Below are positions 25,801 to 40,800 of a DNA stretch of 64,000 nt, piece after piece. The stretch is from contig VXBM01000340.1 of the NCBI GenBank assembly GCA_013400155.1, forward strand, positions 1-64,000, given 5' to 3'. Position 1 is the stretch's first letter; every line of letters begins with the position of its first letter. This DNA comes from Helopsaltes ochotensis. Taxonomy: Eukaryota; Chordata; Aves; Passeriformes; Locustellidae. The notes under the pieces were generated by a model. It worked only from the letters and a program-made list of their open reading frames with translations. It was not told the origin of the DNA and made no database searches. Both the position numbers and the translations under genes were made by a program.

Positions 25801-28800
25801 GGAGCTGTGCTGGCTACGCAGCTTCACTGAGCAGGTCAGGTGCACAAAGAGTGGAGGCATCTCCTGCTCCAGGAACTCCTGCTCATTGAGCGAGTCCCCT
25901 CCCAGTACACTGAAGGAGTCGTCATCCTGGTTCACCGTGTTGGAGTCTGAGAGGGAATCTGTGTCTGGGAACTCGTGCTCCAGCTTCTCACGGTACTCCA
26001 CCTCCAGCTCTGGGTCACTCTCTGTGGCAATGCAGCATCCAGACACAGCTCCTGTGGATACAGGTTCCCTGTCAGCAAGCCAGGTCCACATCTCCAGAGA
26101 CCAGACCAGACACACCTAGCTCTGAAAGGCATCACCACATGGACAGACATTTTCTTTTCCACGACAGACGAAGCAAATTTTACCTTCTTCAGCAGCCATT
26201 TCTGCCTCTGATCCCTCCATGTCCTCACTGCCTTTCCTGTCTGCCTGATCCCGAGATGCCTCTTCCTGAGATGGAGAGAGAAAGGGCAGACATTAGAAGC
26301 ATGCCAGGCAATACATCAGGTTGTTGATGGGAGCTCCAGGGACTAAGTCTACCCATGGGTCTGCCAGCCCTAAATCCAGATTTGACACCAAGAAAAGCTA
26401 CTCCACAAGGATCAGATGCCTGCCGGGACAGCCCCATGCCTACCTCTTTCTTGGCTGATGGTGGGCAGTAGAAGAAATAGTGAGGATTTGATGGCACCGG
26501 CTTGAAATGTAAACTTCCAATTTCCAGGAATTTTTCCTAAAAAAGAAATCCCAAGTATGAAGCAGACATCATACTCTACACCCTCCTGTTGAAGCCAGGT
26601 CAAGCTTGCACACTCCTCACCTGGATAATTTTATGTAAGTCTGGGTGTGCCTGGCAGGGCTGTCCAATTTCCAGCAGTGAAAGGGGAAATTCTGAACAGC
26701 AGCTGGTGCCCACACTGCTCTTTGGCTCCTCCGTGGGGCTGGCAATGTTATGGGAGTCCTGCTCGCTGTAGTCTTCCATTTCAGCACTGACAGGATTGCG
26801 AACAGGTCAGACAGGCAGATCGAGAAACAAGACAAGTTTTACGTGTTCTCCATCCTGCCAGTATCCCACCTCCCAGCTCCCCAAACCTCATCTGTGTCAA
26901 CACAATCTGAACACCCACAACTCCACAGCCCAGCAGCCACCCACGTGCCCAGATAAGGGCTCATGCTGTCTGAAGCCAGGCCTGAGGTAGTTTCACCATG
27001 CTGATCACATGGCCATGTCTGTCTGTACACACTACACACCCTGCCTGGGAAACAGAGGCACAGACTACAGGCCTGCAGCAACCTACCAGCAGCCAGTTCA
27101 GGGCACCTCACAGCAAGCACCACCATGCCCACCATCCCGGTGTCTGGGCAGCAAACCTCAGGCCTATGCCCACTCAGTATCTTAGAACTATGACAGAATT
27201 AGTCCCTAAAACTCAGAAAAGGCAATCTGGGGAATGGGATGTTGACTGGTCAAAGCACTCCCCTGGTACTCAAATTAGTCATACAGGTGGCAGATCTGGG
27301 TGCAATGTGTCACAAGCTATACATTCTTCAGTAAAAGTTTATGCAACTTACATTTGGATAGATGTTTCATTATATCCTATTAAAAAAAAAAAATGTTCCC
27401 ACAGTTTTTCTTGGGGGAAGTAGCACTTGAAGTCACCTGAATTTGAAACACTGAATGTTCTTCAAAATCACAGTCTCACCTCAATGATTTACAGTGTAAG
27501 GTGACATAGCATTAGAGATTTCCAACAAATGCTAGTGAATTCACATAAAGGAACTGTGCAGAGGACTTCAGTGTTTTTCTGACAGACACTAAGGCATAGC
27601 ATTTCTTTCCCCCTTAAGTTTTCAGAGGAGATGCTAACCTCATAAATACCCTAAGGAATAGGACAGAAGTTTAGCATATTTCAATTCTGCCTTGGTGTTT
27701 CTCTTGTGCATTTTTTCCAGAGTTTTAATTAGAAAAAGTGACACTTTATTCATTAGAAAAGGATAACAAAGTTGTCATTTACACCGGAGTCAAGAGCAAG
27801 CTCAAATGACTCAAACAGCAGGAGATGCATAATTCCTCCAGAAACAAGTCTTGCGGGCTTGCAGACAAACTGCCCTCCAGCTCAGGCCAGATGGGACAGT
27901 AATGAGCCAAGACTACAAGAGAAAGAAAGGATGGATGTCACCAGAGACTGCAAAAAATAGTGTTGTGGTGGACATCCTACCAGATGGGTATCTCACTGTA
28001 AGTATCTGCTCTTCCACATGGCTGTTAGACTCTGTCCTTCTAGCAGGCGGTAAAAGATGCTTGAAAAAAGATTTGCCCTGGCACGATGCTAAGAACAGAA
28101 GCAAGACCAAGGTGGGTCCCTACCTTGACTCAGAGACCAAGACACCTCGTTCCCTAGAGCTCTGTTCCTCTTCCTGCTCTATGCTGCCCACTTGGAAGCT
28201 GGCTGTCTTGGAGTGTGTATGGAAGTGCTGATGGCTCTCTCGGAACGAGCGGACGTGGCTGCACACCGTCAGCAGGAAGTTGGTGATATCAATCTCTTGG
28301 AGCAGCTCCTCACAGTAGTCCATGGCAGTAAGCAGGTCCTGGGAGCTGATGCTGTGTGACTGCTGAAGGGTCTTGAACAGCCCTAGAGATAAACACAGTG
28401 TTTGAGCATCCCACGGCATCCCAAGGATGTGAAGCTGTGGGAGTCAGGCAGCGGCCACATCTGTATCTTCACCAAGTCCCAGCACAGAGCTGGAGTCAGT
28501 GCTGGTGCTGGGAGACAGGAGGCAGCCAGGGCCCCTAACACTACATGCTAGCCTGGGCTTGGGTGATACCAGAGTGCCCATGGCATCTTTCACCCTGAAG
28601 GTGAGAGGAAGGCATCAAAGAAGGGATGCTCCTTCAAAGCACTCCACGGGTTTGGGAACAGCATCTGCAAGGCCCATAGGGAATGCACGGAAGCATCTTT
28701 AAATGCCTCCTTGTGGTACATCAGTCCCACAGCTCCTCCCTTTGCCTGGAGTAAGATCACAAGGAAAATGAGACATTGCTTTCTTAAAAGAAGATCCAGG

Positions 28801-31800
28801 GTCCAAGCCCAACCCTGCCACAGGTCCCATTATGCTGCTGCTCACCTTTCACATAGCACTGGTGGGAGTGCTCCTGCAGTAGTGTGCAGTAAGTCACCAA
28901 TTCCTTGTGCTTGTGGTCTAGCCAAGCAGCAGCTGGAGGACGTTCTAGAGACTGGGACCTGGAAAAGAGGAACCACAGCATTTAGTACCAACAAAGCACA
29001 TTTTAGACTGTAAATGGCTCTGGTGCCAGTAAGGCAGAGCCTAGGGCATGCACGGGCAGTGGCTGCTATAAGGCAGAGAGGCCAAGCCAAGGCAAGAAGA
29101 CAGGGCTGGAGCCAGCCTCTTGTCAAGGAAACAACTCTGTTTTTTGTCTAGGTACCAAGTATGGTTGGTACTACCTGAAGAAGATGTCCCGAGGAGGACG
29201 GTGTGCCCGTGGGCTGATGAGCTGCTCTCGTAACAGCTCCAGAGAGCAGCTGTAGATGTAAATGGGGCAGCGAAATCGGCGGCACTCGCCCAGCTCAGAC
29301 TGCGAGTTCTGGCGACAGAAGGAGATGTGCACGTCTCTCCGGGAGGGGCCACTCTGCTCCCCGGGGTCCTGGCTCACTTCTGCAAAAGAAACAATTCCAG
29401 GATAAAGGCCTCTGATGGTTCCTCCTTCTTGGTCTGAGACATCACAGCTCTCACAGTTAGATATTGGTTTTTCAAGCTGCTCATCACTCATCGTCACCCA
29501 GCACCCAACCACTCAGTCCAGTGCTTTGGCCATCTCAATCCCCTTTAGAGCGTGACTGCTCATCGCCACCACCACTACGTCCTGCAGCAGCACAACCCTT
29601 CATCCTCACTGCAAGCACGGCTGATCCGCCCTAGGGGCTGTGCAATCAAATCCCATGTACCTCAAGACCTGGGCCCTTGTCCCTAAGACCATGTGCTGCT
29701 GACAGTGCCAGCCTGGATCATGAAACGAGAGTCACTGACTTTGCAGTGCAGCCCACTACTGCCATTCCTTGTAGCTTCTGTCTACCTGCAACGTCCTTGC
29801 CCATAAGGAACCAACCTGAGGCCATGGGCACCCAACTGGCATTACACTCCTTCATGCCCCCATGAACATCAGTGTGCCTCTTGTCCTGACTCTGCTGACT
29901 GCCAGGCGGCAGCAGCCTGTTACTCCTCCTGCTTTAATCTGTCCAACAGAATGCTCAACAATAGCAAGAATAGCACTTCAACAAGGTGCTGTCAGTACCA
30001 TGGGCGGGTGTTATGCTGAGGGTTGGTAATGGCACTGCAGCATCCCCTTCTTCAGCCCTGACTCGCTCTGCACACACAGGTCCCACGGTATCTTCTCCAG
30101 ATCGGCTCTCATCTTTTGGAGATTTGTCCAACCCACAAGTCATCAGCTTCTGTACATCTGGAGGACAAGAAAATAAAATCATCCTTTGTCCAGTGAGAGC
30201 AGCTTAACTCCTCAATCTACATTCCCAAGACAGCAGATTTCCTGCTACCTCTTGGTGTGTAGAAGCAGCTTCACCTGGCCTAGCAGCCTTCACCAGTGGC
30301 TCAGTGGAAGCCAGACCAGTGCCAACGGCCAGAAGCACGGACTCTCCCAGACCATCCCATTAGCAATCTCCTTAATCCATTCATTAACAACTCCACTGGG
30401 AAAACAGTCCAAATGGCTGCAGCTGGCAAACACCACCACATCCCCCACCTGAAGACTCTATGTGGACAGCACCACACCGTGAGAGAAGAGCAGAACATTC
30501 AACACTTGGCACTACTCTATTCCTGGCCATGTGGTGCAAAAAGACTGCATGAACTCTGCTATTCAATTTTCTCTCCACCCTACAAGAGTTGATTCTGGTT
30601 TTTCTGTTTCCCTGAGCAGGTACGTAGGACTGCTGCCTCCTCTTGCTCCCCACAACAGACCCCCTCACCTGAGAAGGTGGCTGGCAGGAAGGTCAGGAAC
30701 ACGTGCTGCGGGTTGACCAGCTTGGCATAACATCGCCATTGAGGGGGAAAGGGCCCCATCGTGTCACCCAGTGTCACATCATCCTCAGGCAGCTCTGTGT
30801 TGCCAAGGCTCTGATGGAAGAGCAGAAGTTGGACAAACTCATGGCAAATGTCACAGATAGCAGCCACACAGAGCAAGTCCTTCCAGGTCTGCTGGTTGGC
30901 ACAGTGCTGAAATCACCCTGGTCACCTCTGCACATTCTCAGAGCAGCCTGGCTGTAGAAGTCACCATTCTGGGAGCAGCCCGGCTCCAGCAAGTACAGCA
31001 CAACAGTCAGGAGATGCTCAGCCAGCTTTGCTGGGGCTGGTTCTGACCTCTAGGCAGTGACTGCCCAGCTTTCAGAGCAATCTGCAGCACAGGACCAGTG
31101 CTGCCGTAACAGCCTTGGCCCATAGTGAATGCAACTATCCACACACCTTCTAGATTCCTGCTTGACTTCAGCCACAGGATACAGCCTGAACTGCTGCCAA
31201 AGGTGGGGAAGAACAGCTGCCTTTCAGTCTTTCTCTGCCCTTTTAACTCTCCTGCTCTTTAACAGCTGCTGCCTTGCTTTCTGAGGGGGCTCAGGAGAAG
31301 AAGAGCAGCACAGCAGTACCTGCAGAGTACTTGTGGAGCCAGTCATATCCCTGGTGCCATTACTGCCAACAAGATGATAGGATGCAGATGCATCCTGCTG
31401 CTCCTGGGTCCCAGAAGCTTTGAGGGTTTCTTCTGAAATGGAGCACAGAAAAACCAATCTGAGAAACCCCAGCTGAGGATGAGACTTGAAAGCAAGGCTC
31501 CTGAAAAACCTCACTGCTCCTTGTGTCACTACTGCCACACTTGTGGTCCTTACCTCTGATCACAGGGAGCGTGAATGGGGCTTGATGGCCATCACGATCG
31601 CGCTGCAGAACCTGTTCCATGAACGCCACATGATCAGCATCAGCCATGGGGATCTCCCGGTCACTGAGGTCATGCTGGAGGCAGCCATGGAAGAGGTTTA
31701 GTAGCATTTCATTGGGCACAAACGAAGAGTCCTTGGTCACCTCCTCATTCTCTGCTTCAAAATAGAACCATGGCAGCTTCAGAGAAGCATCTCCATAGCC

Positions 31801-34800
31801 ACCACCTGCCCAGGACCCCAGGAGACAGCCCTTTGCAACGTAACACTTCCACATACCCAGGAATTTTCCCAGCACTTCTGCAAGACTGACTTGGAGAATG
31901 TTGAAGAGGTCCTGGAGTTTTACCATTAGTTACCCTGCAGTGACCCACCCTGCTACTTTAACTGTTTTGGAGGCTTTGGGGGTACACACAAGAAACCACC
32001 ACCACAAAGCTACTATCTAGGTTTAATGACTTCAAAAGCAGCTCTTACAAATTATCATCCCAGGAAAGGCAGCAATATAACTGGACAGCCCTAGGGCTGC
32101 AGAGCTGGGAAGAACAGCACCAAGCTACTGAAAGAGGCAGTGCTCACATGCTGCTGCCCAGGGAGACAGGCACATGAAGCAGGCTGTTCACAGCCATGGA
32201 GGGAGGACAAGGAGGTGGTAAAGAGGCACCTACCTTTTGTCAGCATTAGAAAGAACATTTCAACCTGCTGGCACCTGGGCAAGAGCTTCATGAGGTTGAA
32301 CTGGAATGGGATCTCATGCACGCGAAAGCCAGGCCCCATGTCAGGATCTGCAACAGAGATGAACAGGTCCACCAGTAAACAAGCATTCTACAAACTCCTC
32401 TGGAAACTGACTTGAAACTGAGACAGAGCAGCTCTTCCTTAACATGCTTTACAACTTCTATAAAACCACTTGCCCAGGCACACTAGGCCTATTACTGCAG
32501 AGGTGAGCTCATCTTCCACCTGCTCCTGAAGTCAGCTCCTCTCACACAATTACAGAATGATTGATGTTGGAAAGGTTAGCCTCTCCAGGCTAGGCAGAAA
32601 GCCTCAATGCTTTTTTGGTCTTCCCAGGATGAAGCCATTTCTCTGCCAACTTAGCATAAAGTGCAAGAAAGTGACCCACAGCCATCAACGTCTACAAGGT
32701 TGTCAAAACACTTGTTCTGCCTTCTATGGGTCCTGAGACATTCAAGACCTAGCTTCTTCTTTGCTCCATCAAGCTTGCTAGGACATAGATGGTGGACTCA
32801 CCTTCAGCAGCTTTGGTGTCAGAAGGAGGGCAGACCCACTCCTTGTTCTGGCACAACTGGCTGATGTACTCGAAGGTAAGCATGGTGGTGATGCAGGCAA
32901 GGTCCCGGGGGTAGAGCTGCAGTAAGCAGTTAAGGCTCAGTTTAGGCAGGAGAATTATTACCCACAAATGCAGAAGGAAAGAGTCTAAAAGCAAGGAGAG
33001 GGAACACCTACAGTCTTGTTCCCCGAGTTGCACTATTCTCACTCACTGCTCCCTCCTTCTCCATCAGCCCTTTAGCCTGTTTTCACATTGCTCAGGAGGA
33101 GTGCTGGTAGTACTGCCTGCAGTCCCTGCTCTGGTCCAGCTTGCTCCCCTTCAATGGAATGACTCTTCACAAAATAATTTGTATTTTCCCCGCTATCTCA
33201 AAGCAGCATTGCATCCACTGCACTGCAATTAAGAAACCTTTTATGGCCAGTGGCCAGTTCCTCTTTTAGAAATCTCAGACTCTTCTTGACTAGCATTCCC
33301 ATCTCTTCTGGCCCTCAGTAGTTACCTGCAGTTTTGCACTTACACTGAACCCTTCTCCCTCTACAAAAGAGCCCATGCCCCTCCCCTTCAGGGACTCACT
33401 GCTTTAGGTATCTTCTGGTAGGGCAAGCCATGGAGGTGCTTCCAGTTCTCAGCAGTACTGTGGACATGGCCACTCTGTGGCTCTACCCAGCACTCAGTGA
33501 CCAGGTTCAGTTCTGTGTCCACTTCAATGGCCTCTACCTCTGTATCATTGTCATCATCTGTGGAAAAGCTGGAGGGAAGGCAAAAGGAAAGTCCTGTGAG
33601 GTGGCGCAGAGCCAGCAGCCCACTGCAGCTTCTCTCAAAGCTTTGAGAGCAGCCAGAGGAACCCAAGATTGGCAGGCGAAGCCCCAGCGACCTGGTGATC
33701 AATCCAGGACAACTGGTTATCTGTACTAGATGGTGGAGGTCTCCCTCCTTTCCACACTGACAGCAAAAGGCAAGTCTGGAGCCGTGATTCTGCTACCAAC
33801 CCTCCCTGGGAGCAGAACAGCAGCCTCACCTGTCCTTGGTGGAGGTAGAGTGGGGTGGGAAGAGGATGTATTGGACGACACAGGTGTGCTTCTCCCTGTC
33901 ACTGCTGCTCTCACTTGAGCCATCAATCTGGAGGGGAGACACTGCATGAGCCCTACCCAGTACCCCCCTACAGAGCACAGCCCCACCACCCAGCTCCACT
34001 AGCAGGGGTGGAAAGAGGAAGCCTGTCCCAACCCCAGGAACTCCTCCAGCACAGCACAGCACACTGCTACCACAAAGTGGCTCTCTAACCGCAGATGAAG
34101 GCAGAAAAATGCCCAACCCACAAGCTGCTTTACTTTCTCCCTCTATGTGTCACGGGTGTGTGCTAGACACCGATGACAAATCCTATCACAGCAAGGTGAA
34201 TCCACCCCAGAACCAGCAATGAGGGACTGTGTCCACAAGAGGACAGGCCCAGGCTCACCTGTATGGGCAGCTCCAGCACCATGTTGATAATCCCATCCCC
34301 ACTGGACGCAAAGTGGAAACCCTCTGACAGACGAACCCTTGCAACAGAGAGGAAGTCAGACTTGCAGAACTTCTCCACCCATACTGTAAGCTTTAAATAC
34401 AAGAATGACTGTACCCTTCACCCCAAAACACTATTCTTTTCAAGACAGGGAGCTGCAGAGATATGGGGAGATACAGAGAATGGGGAGATATGACACTGCC
34501 AGAACAGCCTGTGTGAAGATCAGCACACTCCAGGCACAGTAACACCTCTAGCCCTTTCGCATGTTTCCCAGAACATTTTCTCTTATTTTCCTCAATTACA
34601 GCTGGAGAACATGGTAAAACACTGACCCAAGTGACTCTAGAAGCTGTGTGCAGGACCAAAACCCTCTGCACAGCAGCTTTAACTGTTACCTATAATAAGG
34701 CCTCATATCTATAATAAGCAAGGTCAACCTTGCTTTCCCTGTATCCCCAGACCTAGTTTGGAGAGAGGACCCCTGTCAGGTGTGCAACTTACTCTGTGAG

Positions 34801-37800
34801 TGTGGAAAGGAGCTGAGCCACAGCAGTGATGGGCACAGCCGGTGCCAGCCCTGACTGGACGCTCCAGATCCAGCGCTGGTGATAGAAGTAGCGGGACAGC
34901 GAGGCCAGGGTGGAAGAGGCCGTGCGATTGGCCACCATGGTCAGGGGACCGGACACGGGGGGATGCTCCAGGTTGAGAATGAAGGGGGCTCGATAGTCAG
35001 AAGGCAGCTTCTCATACCTAGGAGAGGGCAGAAGTGTGGCATTTTGATGTGGAAAAAATTAATATTTTTTCTATTTAGGGTCAGAGCTGTCTGGACTCAC
35101 AACCCAATTTGTTTGGCCCAGGACAGAGTCTTCCACCAGCAGAACATGGCTGGCCCAGCACAGGATCCTGCTCAGATAGCAGTTTTAAAAAAATTAATTT
35201 TTTAAAATTTAAAACTAAATTTACTTTTACATTGTATTTCATTAGGAGTGACAAATCTGCCTGTCCACCAAGAATCCCTGCGGCAACTCACAGCCATGCA
35301 ACCCGAACGCATCCCCACAAGCACCGGGTTCATTCACAGCACTCTCATCCTACAACTGACAACACCATCCACAAGATCTTCCTCTTTCCCACTTTGCAGG
35401 GCAAGAGGCTGTGCTGACAGCCTGGTAGTCCATCACTACCTGATAAGCAGCTTCTCCAATGGTTTGTGCAGCACAACAAGGCAGGGTCTGTCTGAGAGGG
35501 CAGACTGGGCCCCAGCCACAGGTGGGGACTTGGAGGGAGAACTACTGCCCAACATTTTCCTCTTTGCTTTTGGAGTTGCCTCCTTGCTCTGGACCCTGTG
35601 GGGAAAGCGCAGCTGCAAGATTCGGTCCCGTAACTCTTCCACTATCTGTCATGGCAAAAGCAAAAGGTAAGCATGACCAACTTTGTTTGGAGACATAAAC
35701 TACTCAAAATAAGTGTCTAGAACAAGAGCCTGACCAAAAGGAACACAACACTTCTTAAATACATGGAAGAGAAGGAGTTAAAGGTCATTTTACTTCTAAG
35801 ACACTAGCAAGACCAAGATCAAGATGATACAAGGCTGTTTGGTCCCTATTTTAAAAGCAAAAGGAAGATTAAAAAACCCCCAAAGACTATTTCAAGGCTG
35901 AAGAAGTCGCCTTCCAAAACTCAGATTAAAAACAAATTAATTGCATGCCAGCTCCTCCACAGAAGCAGTCCAAGCACCCACCCTCATTCTTCCCTCCTCC
36001 TTTCAACAGCCTACAGTAAATGTAAACTAGTCCCTATCAGCTGTGGGAACAGTCTGGCTCTGTCTTACGTATTCCCCTACTACCACATTCATTTGTCAAA
36101 CTTCTATGGCAAAAAGTTTCAGGAGTCTGGGTTATTTTTTAGGTTAATTTTTTCCAATGACTTCCTGATTACTCTTTTTAGCTTTTAGTCGCTCTGAATA
36201 TAGTTCTACCCATGCCAACATATGATTCCCCCAATAGCCCAGTGTTTTCTTTGAAACTTCTATCGTTAGGTTTCTTTTCATGATCCTTGTTCAACTTTTT
36301 CAATTTTTATTACCATTGTAGGCAAACAGAAGAACAGCAGCTCTTCATCTTCCTCAACACTAATTATTTCAGTAATTTTTCCCATCATTACAGTGTCTTT
36401 TTCAAGGAAAGGAATTTCCCCAAAACCAAATGTTAAACAAGCGCCCTTTCCTGTACTGTGCTGCCACTTGGGTCCCCTTCATGGTTTCATATTGATATCA
36501 CAGAATCACTAATGGTGTTTAAGCTCCTAAATCCCACTATTTTGTAGTTATCCATACTGGCTTCCAGCCACCACTGCACTGCTTAGGTGTCACCAAAGCA
36601 CAGAGGTTGAAATAGCTTTGTGCCACCTGCACATTTCCTCAGCTCCGTACACATTATCTTTCTGCAAATTAGTTCCCTACCTTTTCACTAGAAAAAAAGA
36701 TTGGGAAAATCACAAACAGTTTCTGCTGTAATAAAACAGAGCACTTTTTCAATTTCCTTGCTTTGTTCCCCAAGGTAGTTTCTGTTTTATGACACCCCAT
36801 TCCTACAGTTCTACAGTTGTGCCCTATACAAAGTCTCACCAAAAAGCTTTCTGAAAGTCAAGTGTACAAGATGCTTTCCTTCCCCTCAGCATTGGAAATT
36901 TGAACTGCTCAGCACAAAACCCCCCTTTCCCTTAAACAAAGCAGGCTAAGTTCTACTGCCATCCTCCACACTGAGTAGTTAATCAGCTCCATGGCAGGCT
37001 AAAAAAAAAAATTGTGGATGGTACAATTTATGACCTACATATAGATCCTGCTGCAATGATCTGGAGCTTGCCCAGAGCTGCAGGGTATGGTGCCTGTCTC
37101 ACACGTTCTTCATGAAAAAGATATTAATTTGCACCTGCCAGAGGGAACTCCTTCAAAAAAACCTGTCACTTAGCATTACCAAGTCCACATTTTGACCCAG
37201 CAACCAGTGCCCAAGTCCTCGATCCCCTGAAGTCATGAAAGGGCAGATCTGCCAGAGTGCCAGAACATTTAGTATTATCTGGGTTCATTATTTCAGAAAG
37301 AGATGGTCCTTCCCATGTTTGTTAGCTTCTACTCAGACTAATCTCTAAGACTAAAGCTAAGCTAGACAAACCAAAGATTTCTTCCATGAAGATAAAAGAC
37401 CTAGATTTAATGATAAACCTCTCATTTATATTAAAAAGTTCACACAATTTAATAGCAGGGCATCTTTCTCACGCTTTACCTAGGAACACTTAGACTTGTC
37501 TCAGCCACTATAACTGGAGAATCAGTCCACACAGTAACTCCACCTTCTGCATCTGACTAGGGCAGCTCGTGTCTTTTGATACAAAAAGGTTTTTTAAAGT
37601 CTGTAGGACAGACTTATCCTGAAAACATTTCCTAGGTACTAATTTTTTTTCTCTTCCTGTAGGAAAGGCTTATGTGGGGCATTGTTTGCATTTTAACTAT
37701 TAACTTCCTCCCTGCCCAATAGATTCAATACACATGTACTGGAAGAGATAGCCCAGGGAACATGTAGTACATCTATCACAGAGTTCTTTACAGATGAGTC

Positions 37801-40800
37801 AGACACGTATCTGCTGTTCTTTACAGATGGTATTGATTGTGTATAGGTCAGAAGGATAGACTAGATAACCTTTGAGTCATTTCAAGCCCCACAATTGAAT
37901 TAAGCAGTGGGAAAAACATCCATGTGACCAGCTATTCTATTGATCTTTGAGTCTTTGGGTTTAGATCTTTCATAGACTTAACAAAGAAAGTTTGTCCCAA
38001 ATGACCCTTCCTGTTACAATAGATTCCAACCCATTTAAGCCTTAACATAGTAGTTACTTATTAGAGGGTAGCTGCCTACAATATTGCCTGTGATCTACCC
38101 ACCATTTCCACATTCAGAACTTCTTGCTCTGCTCCTACCTCGTGAAGAAGACAGCCATCTCTCACCTTGTTCCTGGCCTGTGCAGGTGTGCCAATGGGGA
38201 ACCCCAGCCGGAGAACCATGCAGGGAGCTTTGGAGATGATTCGTACCACATAGAACGAGGAAGGGGTAAGATCCTCAGACCTGTGGAGGAGGGATTAGGA
38301 CAAGGCTGAAATGGCATGGATCTTGCTACTCTGACATGCCAGACAAAGCAGAGGTCTGCTCCACAGAGCCCAACAGCCCACACAACCTCACAGTAATACA
38401 TATCAGTTTTAGCACGCAGAAACCCCCCAGCTGGCTTCCCTCTCCTCCGGACTACACCTGGAACACAATGGAACAGTTAAGAAACTGCAGGATTTCATAC
38501 CCCCTAGTCTAGGTCTCATCCTCTCCTATAAACCCCTGCTTCAGGCCCATAGCTGCAAACTGTTCTAACCAGATCCTTGCTCTGGCCACACAGCCCATTC
38601 CCCACGCAGTTCTGCTTCAGAGGCACTCACCCGTGGATCAGCTTGACGTAGGAGTAGCCCTCCACCAGCACGAAGCTGCTCCAGTCCCGCAGCAGGGAGG
38701 TGAGGGCTGAGTGGGAGATGCGGCACTGGATGGTGCTGTAGCGCCCATTGTTGCCCGGTGTGTGCAGGTGCTTGGGCACAGGCCTGCAGGGTGGGGCAGA
38801 AAGTCATTTCAGAGCTGCAGTTTCTCTTCTTCCCCCAAAACCCACAGAAGCTTTGCTACATCCATCCTACTCTGACGGGTCTATCAGCCTTTTTCGCTCC
38901 ACAGCGGCCAATGAACGAGCGCCTCCCTTAATCAAGCACTGGGGAGAGCCACACTCCTGAGTGCACTGGAATTTCCACACTGCAGAGAGCACATCCCTTG
39001 TATCCTATGTCCCTCCATGCAATATATGACTATTATTCACGTTACTCTGCAACTAGGACCAGGCTCAGGAAAGCAATGCTTTTGAGAAAGACATTTACCA
39101 GCAGCAAGCAAAACCATGTGGGTTAGCTTCCAAACTAATGGTCCCACACCCCCTGTAATCAGGAAATCAAAACCCAAGGGTGACTTGAGAAAAAATTTAT
39201 CCTCCCAGTCAAAGATGACTTCCCAACCTACTGTCCCTCTCAGATAAACAAACCTTTAGCATCCAACAGGTCCCACTAGTAAGACCCTTCCCTTGGCCAT
39301 AGGCACCTGCAGAAGAGCTGCAAGTCCTCAGCTGGGCTGAACTGGACACCCTGCTTTGCCAGGCTGGCCCACAGTGTGCACATGAGCTCAGCCCTGCCCA
39401 GTACATACGTGTCATGCTCCAGAAGGACGACTATACGATGCATGTGCAGCCACCTCTGCCAGAAGTTGGCATCCATGGAAAGGATAGGCTTCCAGTAGGA
39501 GGCAAACTGGGAATGGCTTGAGTCAGACCCACTGTGCTGCAGAGATAAGACCTGAGAAAATGACGGGACAATATTCAGCATGAAAGTTCTGCACCTAGAG
39601 AGAACAAGAATTTCTTTAGCAGCTGAGCTGTTGTAGGCCAAGAAGGCCACATCCCCATCTTTGGGTAATTTCCTCTGAACACAGTAAGTGTGTTCACATT
39701 GAAACAGGCAGTACAGCGTAAGCAAAAATAAATTAGGCTCCTGAAATGTCAAGTTAATTAGGAATTTAACTACTTAGCATCAAGTAAATCAACCATGAAA
39801 AAGACGGCATATGTAATGGTGCGCCTTCTCATTGAGAGGGGGATATATGGCTTGTGTCAGCAAAGTAATTAAACACTGAGATTACTCATCTGAAAGTGCT
39901 CAGGCAAATAGGGTGTCAGAGTGGGTGGCATTGGGCAACTCTAATAGGTTTGTACAGTGACATTGATTCCACCAACTATAGCAACTCTGCTGACATAGAA
40001 ATATAGTGGTGGTTAGCCATAAGATGGGATGTTACCGATATACTGTGGGATACACGGCCCTACACAGGGAAAATGTACTAGGCAAACCTAAAGAAGAGCT
40101 TAAACAATAAAATAAAAGGGATAGTTCTCTGATGTTAAAGCTCCCCCAGCCTGAAGATCTGCTAGTCTTCTTCCATCTATGCCAAGGACATTAGTAGCAG
40201 GGAACAGATAATATGCTGGCTCCTCTGCTTGGTGAATTTCAATGAGTTTGAATTTTGCAGTGGAAACTATTAGCTCATATTTTGTTTATTTTCTGCTGTG
40301 CAGATGACAAGTATCTCTCTTGCACTTTCCACATGAGTGCTCAGAGCAATAAGCCTACTAAACAACTATTCAGCACAATGTGTACCTTCACCTGACAGTA
40401 CTGAGCTACATCTCCAGGGCACTGGTTGCACTGCCAGCAGCAACTCTATGTCTATGGGGTATCCACTGAAAAAGCACAGCAAAAGCAAGCGTGTCAGCCT
40501 CCCATCAGTCCCACACATCACAGCACTATGGGAGAAGGTTTCACAGCACACTTAGGAGACCTGCTGCTGGGCTTAGAGGTGTAGCTGCAACAATTAAGAC
40601 GTAGGGTGATGTCTCTGAGGGGAAAATGTATGGCATGGGATGTTCACTGCACCACACCTGAACTCCGACTGAGCAGGATAAGATGAAGACAAGATAAACA
40701 AGAGATGAAGCCTGAGTACAAGAATAGGCAGGGGAGACAACCTGTCCCACATTAAACAGAGAGAGGGAACATACCGGAGTGGTGGAGCCTGGGGGGATGT

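Noticed and set aside
35180..35230. AT-rich stretch as a possible A/T repeat or origin
   Set aside because: It is short, has no repeated unit, and lies in an ordinary SZT2 intron (between exons 15 and 16).
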